Shown: positions 61,989 to 64,000 of the stretch, piece by piece | Numbering within the stretch: the stretch's first letter is position 1 | How the letters are laid out: every line of letters begins with the position of its first letter | NCBI GenBank assembly: GCA_028285105.1 | Contig: JANQQE010000028.1 | Coordinates: 1 to 64,000 of the forward strand | Source of the DNA: Alphaproteobacteria bacterium | GTDB lineage: Bacteria > Planctomycetota > Phycisphaerae > UBA1845 | Length of the DNA stretch: 64,000 nucleotides | Reading direction: 5' to 3' | Notes under the pieces: generated by a model | The model's database searches: none | Seen by the model: the letters and a program-made list of their open reading frames with translations, nothing else | What the model was told of the DNA's origin: nothing | Program-made: the position numbers and the translations under genes

Positions 61989-62342
61989 TCAGATGTAGTC
62001 GGGCTCGTCGAGTTCATCGATTTCGCGGCGTCGTTCGCGCAAGACGGAGATGACGGCTGACACTTCTACACCGGCTTCGTGAATGGCCGCTAGGCTTTCG
62101 TTGCTGAGCTTCTCGATCTGTTCTGAGTATGCCGGATCGGATTCCCGTTCCGCATCCGCTTCCTGGTTGGCTGACCGAATAGCGATTTTCAGCAAGCCGA
62201 CGAGTTCCTGAATTTCGCCGCCAAGCACTTCGCATCGTTCGTAGATGTCTTCGCGCTCCTGTCCTTCGACGTACGGATAGTCGTTGAGCAGTTGAACCAT
62301 TTCATCTCGAACGTCATCAAGTTGTTTTGCAATGTCTTCCAT
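61989..62342 (-). CDS. Small acidic helical protein (117 aa), unknown
   Basis: The protein begins MEDIAKQLDDVRDEMVQLL and is helix-rich and acidic throughout, with heptad-like spacing (ERCEVLGGEIQELVGLLKIA, then IEKLSNESLAAIHEAG) suggesting a coiled coil. There is no signal peptide or catalytic motif. I do not recognise the family. It lies on the minus strand between the M2 peptidase and trpF, but more than 250 bp from each, so it is probably a separate gene. Confidence 0.6.
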   Translation of the reverse strand: MEDIAKQLDDVRDEMVQLLNDYPYVEGQEREDIYERCEVLGGEIQELVGLLKIAIRSANQEADAERESDPAYSEQIEKLSNESLAAIHEAGVEVSAVISVLRERRREIDELDEPDYI

Positions 62343-62646
62343 CGTGTCTCTCCCCGTTCCCCGTGTTGTCGAAGCCGTCGGACCGGGCGCAACCGGGTAT
62401 TTACGCTGCCGGAATCGTCTCGGGAGAAAGCTACGATACGATTTTCACGCCGATGGCTTGCGGGCGCGAGCCAAACGCGAAACGCGAAGTAAGGATGAAC
62501 TCGTTTGGATTCGTTTGACGGGTTTCGATGTCGCTGAACAGGGTTCTTACAGATCGAACAAGGTGGCTGGGCCGCGCTGCTGCGCACGAGGGGCGGATAA
62601 ATACGATGGTTTGATTATCGGGTGCAGCGTTGCGGGAAATCGTGCT
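62343..62646. other. Intergenic, no gene seen
   Basis: About 300 bp between the small acidic gene and trpF. Frames on both strands are short and lack a ribosome-binding site or a recognisable family. Confidence 0.35.
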
Positions 62647-63318
62647 TCAGCCGCAAGCGTTTCTGGCGTTTTGCACGAAGGCTGTCATCAGTTCTACGGA
62701 CTTGAAACCGGGCGAGTCTTCAACCCCGGATGACACATCGACTGCCCTTGGTTGGGCGATTCGCACGGCATCGGCGACGTTTGTGGGGTTGAGTCCGCCG
62801 GCAAGAATCATGTGCGGTTTGTTCTCGCTAGATGCCACATTCTGGCACTTTTTGAGGATACTCCAATCGAAAGTCTTTCCTGTTCCACCAAGTTGAACAG
62901 GGTCGTGGGTGTCGAAGACAATGCCATGCGGATGGACTGGTGCGAGGCGAAGGATGCGCTCTTCGAGATCATTAGGGAAAGCGTCCGGTATTATCTGATG
63001 CACCAGTAGCGGAGAGAACCCATCTCGCAACAGCGGCGCAATGCATTCGTCCTGACGATCGCCATAAAGCTGAATGACATTGATGCGCAACTCGGAAATG
63101 GCTCGCCACAAATCGTCGCCGAGCGGGTTGGTTTCGATATTGACCAGGGCGACCGGCGTACAGAAAGGCGGGAGGGCTGCGACGATTTGGGCAGCTTGCT
63201 CTGCGGTGATTTTTCGCGGGCCCTTGACGAAATTCAGGCCGATGGCGTCAGCCCCTGCAATCGCAGCCGCAACCGCGTCCTGAGGCGTGGTGATACCGCA
63301 TATCTTGACCCGTACCAT
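62647..63318 (-). CDS. trpF: Phosphoribosylanthranilate isomerase TrpF
   Basis: A (beta/alpha)8 barrel of 223 aa. It opens VRVKICGITTPQDAV (catalytic Cys in KICGIT, residue 7), then GADAIGLNFVKGPRKIT, a VIQLYGD strand and ILAGGLNPTNVADAV, then PRAVDVSSGVEDSPGFKS with the catalytic Asp and phosphate-binding loops. It isomerises phosphoribosylanthranilate in tryptophan synthesis. No other trp gene is next to it, so the pathway genes are dispersed, as is common in planctomycetes. The start is ATG 63318. Confidence 0.95.
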   Translation of the reverse strand: MVRVKICGITTPQDAVAAAIAGADAIGLNFVKGPRKITAEQAAQIVAALPPFCTPVALVNIETNPLGDDLWRAISELRINVIQLYGDRQDECIAPLLRDGFSPLLVHQIIPDAFPNDLEERILRLAPVHPHGIVFDTHDPVQLGGTGKTFDWSILKKCQNVASSENKPHMILAGGLNPTNVADAVRIAQPRAVDVSSGVEDSPGFKSVELMTAFVQNARNACG

Positions 63319-63551
63319 GCTTTGGATTCCTTGGTTCTCAAATTGACTGCCAGTGAAGCATTTTATGCAGCGTGAGGATTATGGGGCATAAGCGAAGGAT
63401 GGGTCAATTGTCCCAGCTAAAGACAGGGGATATTTCGGCACCTGACGCACAGGCGACGACGATTTCTTGACCGTTCCCAGCCCGTAATTACACTGTTTGC
63501 TGGTTGGGGCTGGATGTTCAGTTATGACTCTTGCGCGGCGATATAGTCAGA

Positions 63552-64000
63552 ATGCGAATAATAACGGCACTATTGATTTCGTCTTGCCTGGTTGGGTTGT
63601 GCGGATGCCAGAAACGCAGTTCAGCCGAAAACTTCGGCAAGACGTATTATCTTGATGGCGCAGGCAACTGGGGTTTCGGTGCTTCCGAAGTGCCGGGCGG
63701 TTTGCAGCAAGCCGGTTATCACGGTGATGTCGAGCTTTATGTCTGGACGTTGTCCTTCAACCCGCTCGTCGATCAGTTGAACATTCCCGGTGCGAAATTA
63801 CGAGCGTCAGCACTGGCGCGACGGATCGAAGATTATCACGAGCGCTATCCTGATCGAAAGATCAACCTTATTGCGTTGTCGGCTGGCACCGGTGTTGCGA
63901 CGTGGGCGATCGAAGGTTTGAAGGGCGATGCCAAGATCAACAATCTGGTCTTATTGGGATCGTCGCTTTCCCACGACTATGACATGCGCCGGGCGCTGAG
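63552..64000 (+). CDS. Lipoprotein, alpha/beta-hydrolase-like (runs off window)
   Basis: ATG 63552 begins MRIITALLISSCLVGLCGCQ, with a lipobox (LCGC). The frame is open to the end of the window (149 codons), so the C-terminus is missing. The mature part contains DVELYVWTLSFNPLVD, then INLIALSAGTGVATWAIEGL, where LSAG is a nucleophile-elbow-like motif of alpha/beta hydrolases, followed by a VLLGSSL strand. I infer a surface-anchored hydrolase. Confidence in activity is moderate because the rest of the catalytic triad lies outside the window. Confidence 0.7.
   Translation, partial: MRIITALLISSCLVGLCGCQKRSSAENFGKTYYLDGAGNWGFGASEVPGGLQQAGYHGDVELYVWTLSFNPLVDQLNIPGAKLRASALARRIEDYHERYPDRKINLIALSAGTGVATWAIEGLKGDAKINNLVLLGSSLSHDYDMRRAL

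Noticed and set aside
61766..62017. 83-codon minus-strand frame between the M2 peptidase and the small acidic gene
   Set aside because: Overlaps the end of the acidic gene and the leader of the peptidase; composition and lack of a ribosome-binding site argue against coding.

Overview
The window looks like a Planctomycetota chromosome, probably Phycisphaerae-like. This is inferred from protein types, not from a marker gene. The right part carries a pseudopilin-type N-terminus on a soluble protein, a PEP-CTERM protein, a secreted protein with dockerin-like repeats, a Rho factor with a long basic Ser/Lys-rich N-terminus, a eukaryotic-type (GT3) glycogen synthase and an ACE-like M2 peptidase.

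The window splits into two zones at a tRNA-Gly(CCC) gene (37980-38051, minus strand). Left of it (1-37979) is a mosaic accessory island. A tyrosine integrase (36627-37865) sits immediately inside the tRNA. The left end of the island was not found and may lie outside the window. Right of the tRNA (38052-64000) is ordinary chromosome: mgtC-like, rho, coaE, a DUF368 lipid-carrier transporter, a K+ channel, glycogen synthase, an outer-membrane/lipoprotein/FecR cluster, a UbiB/AarF kinase, a PfkB sugar kinase, trpF and others. A dispersed REP-like repeat (four copies) occurs only in this right zone.

Island layout. (i) 204-3935: a degenerate protein kinase, a small unknown protein, a membrane-anchored Cas4-like protein whose catalytic acidic residues appear lost, and a convergent intact Ser/Thr kinase. 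(ii) 4415-5118: a HigB/RelE-like toxin with an XRE antitoxin. (iii) 5119-7263: a long stretch without protein genes. It holds a group II intron domain-V-like hairpin and then about 1 kb of very dense stable helices, some with GNRA loops, which I read as a large structured RNA or intron remnant. (iv) 7264-12793: small accessory genes, a second tyrosine recombinase, a cupin/XRE pair sharing a perfect 15-bp palindromic operator, and a frameshifted DinB gene. (v) 12806-16237: a plasmid-type replicon with parA-parB, divergent repA and three iteron-like repeats just downstream. (vi) 17075-28379: an eight-gene minus-strand operon, mostly linked by 4-bp stop/start overlaps, in which type I restriction genes (hsdR, hsdM, hsdS) are interleaved with two HNH proteins, two PD-(D/E)XK-type proteins and an AAA ATPase. 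The ATPase and last HNH gene form a PtuA/PtuB (Septu)-like pair. (vii) 29739-35937: a complete LIV-type ABC transporter operon with an unusual two-helix membrane protein and a SAM methyltransferase inserted after the binding protein.

The most interesting material is the kinase/Cas4-like cassette, the structured non-coding block at 6244-7200, the nuclease-enriched type I operon, and the transporter/methyltransferase operon. All functional statements rest on motif reading by eye; no database search was possible.
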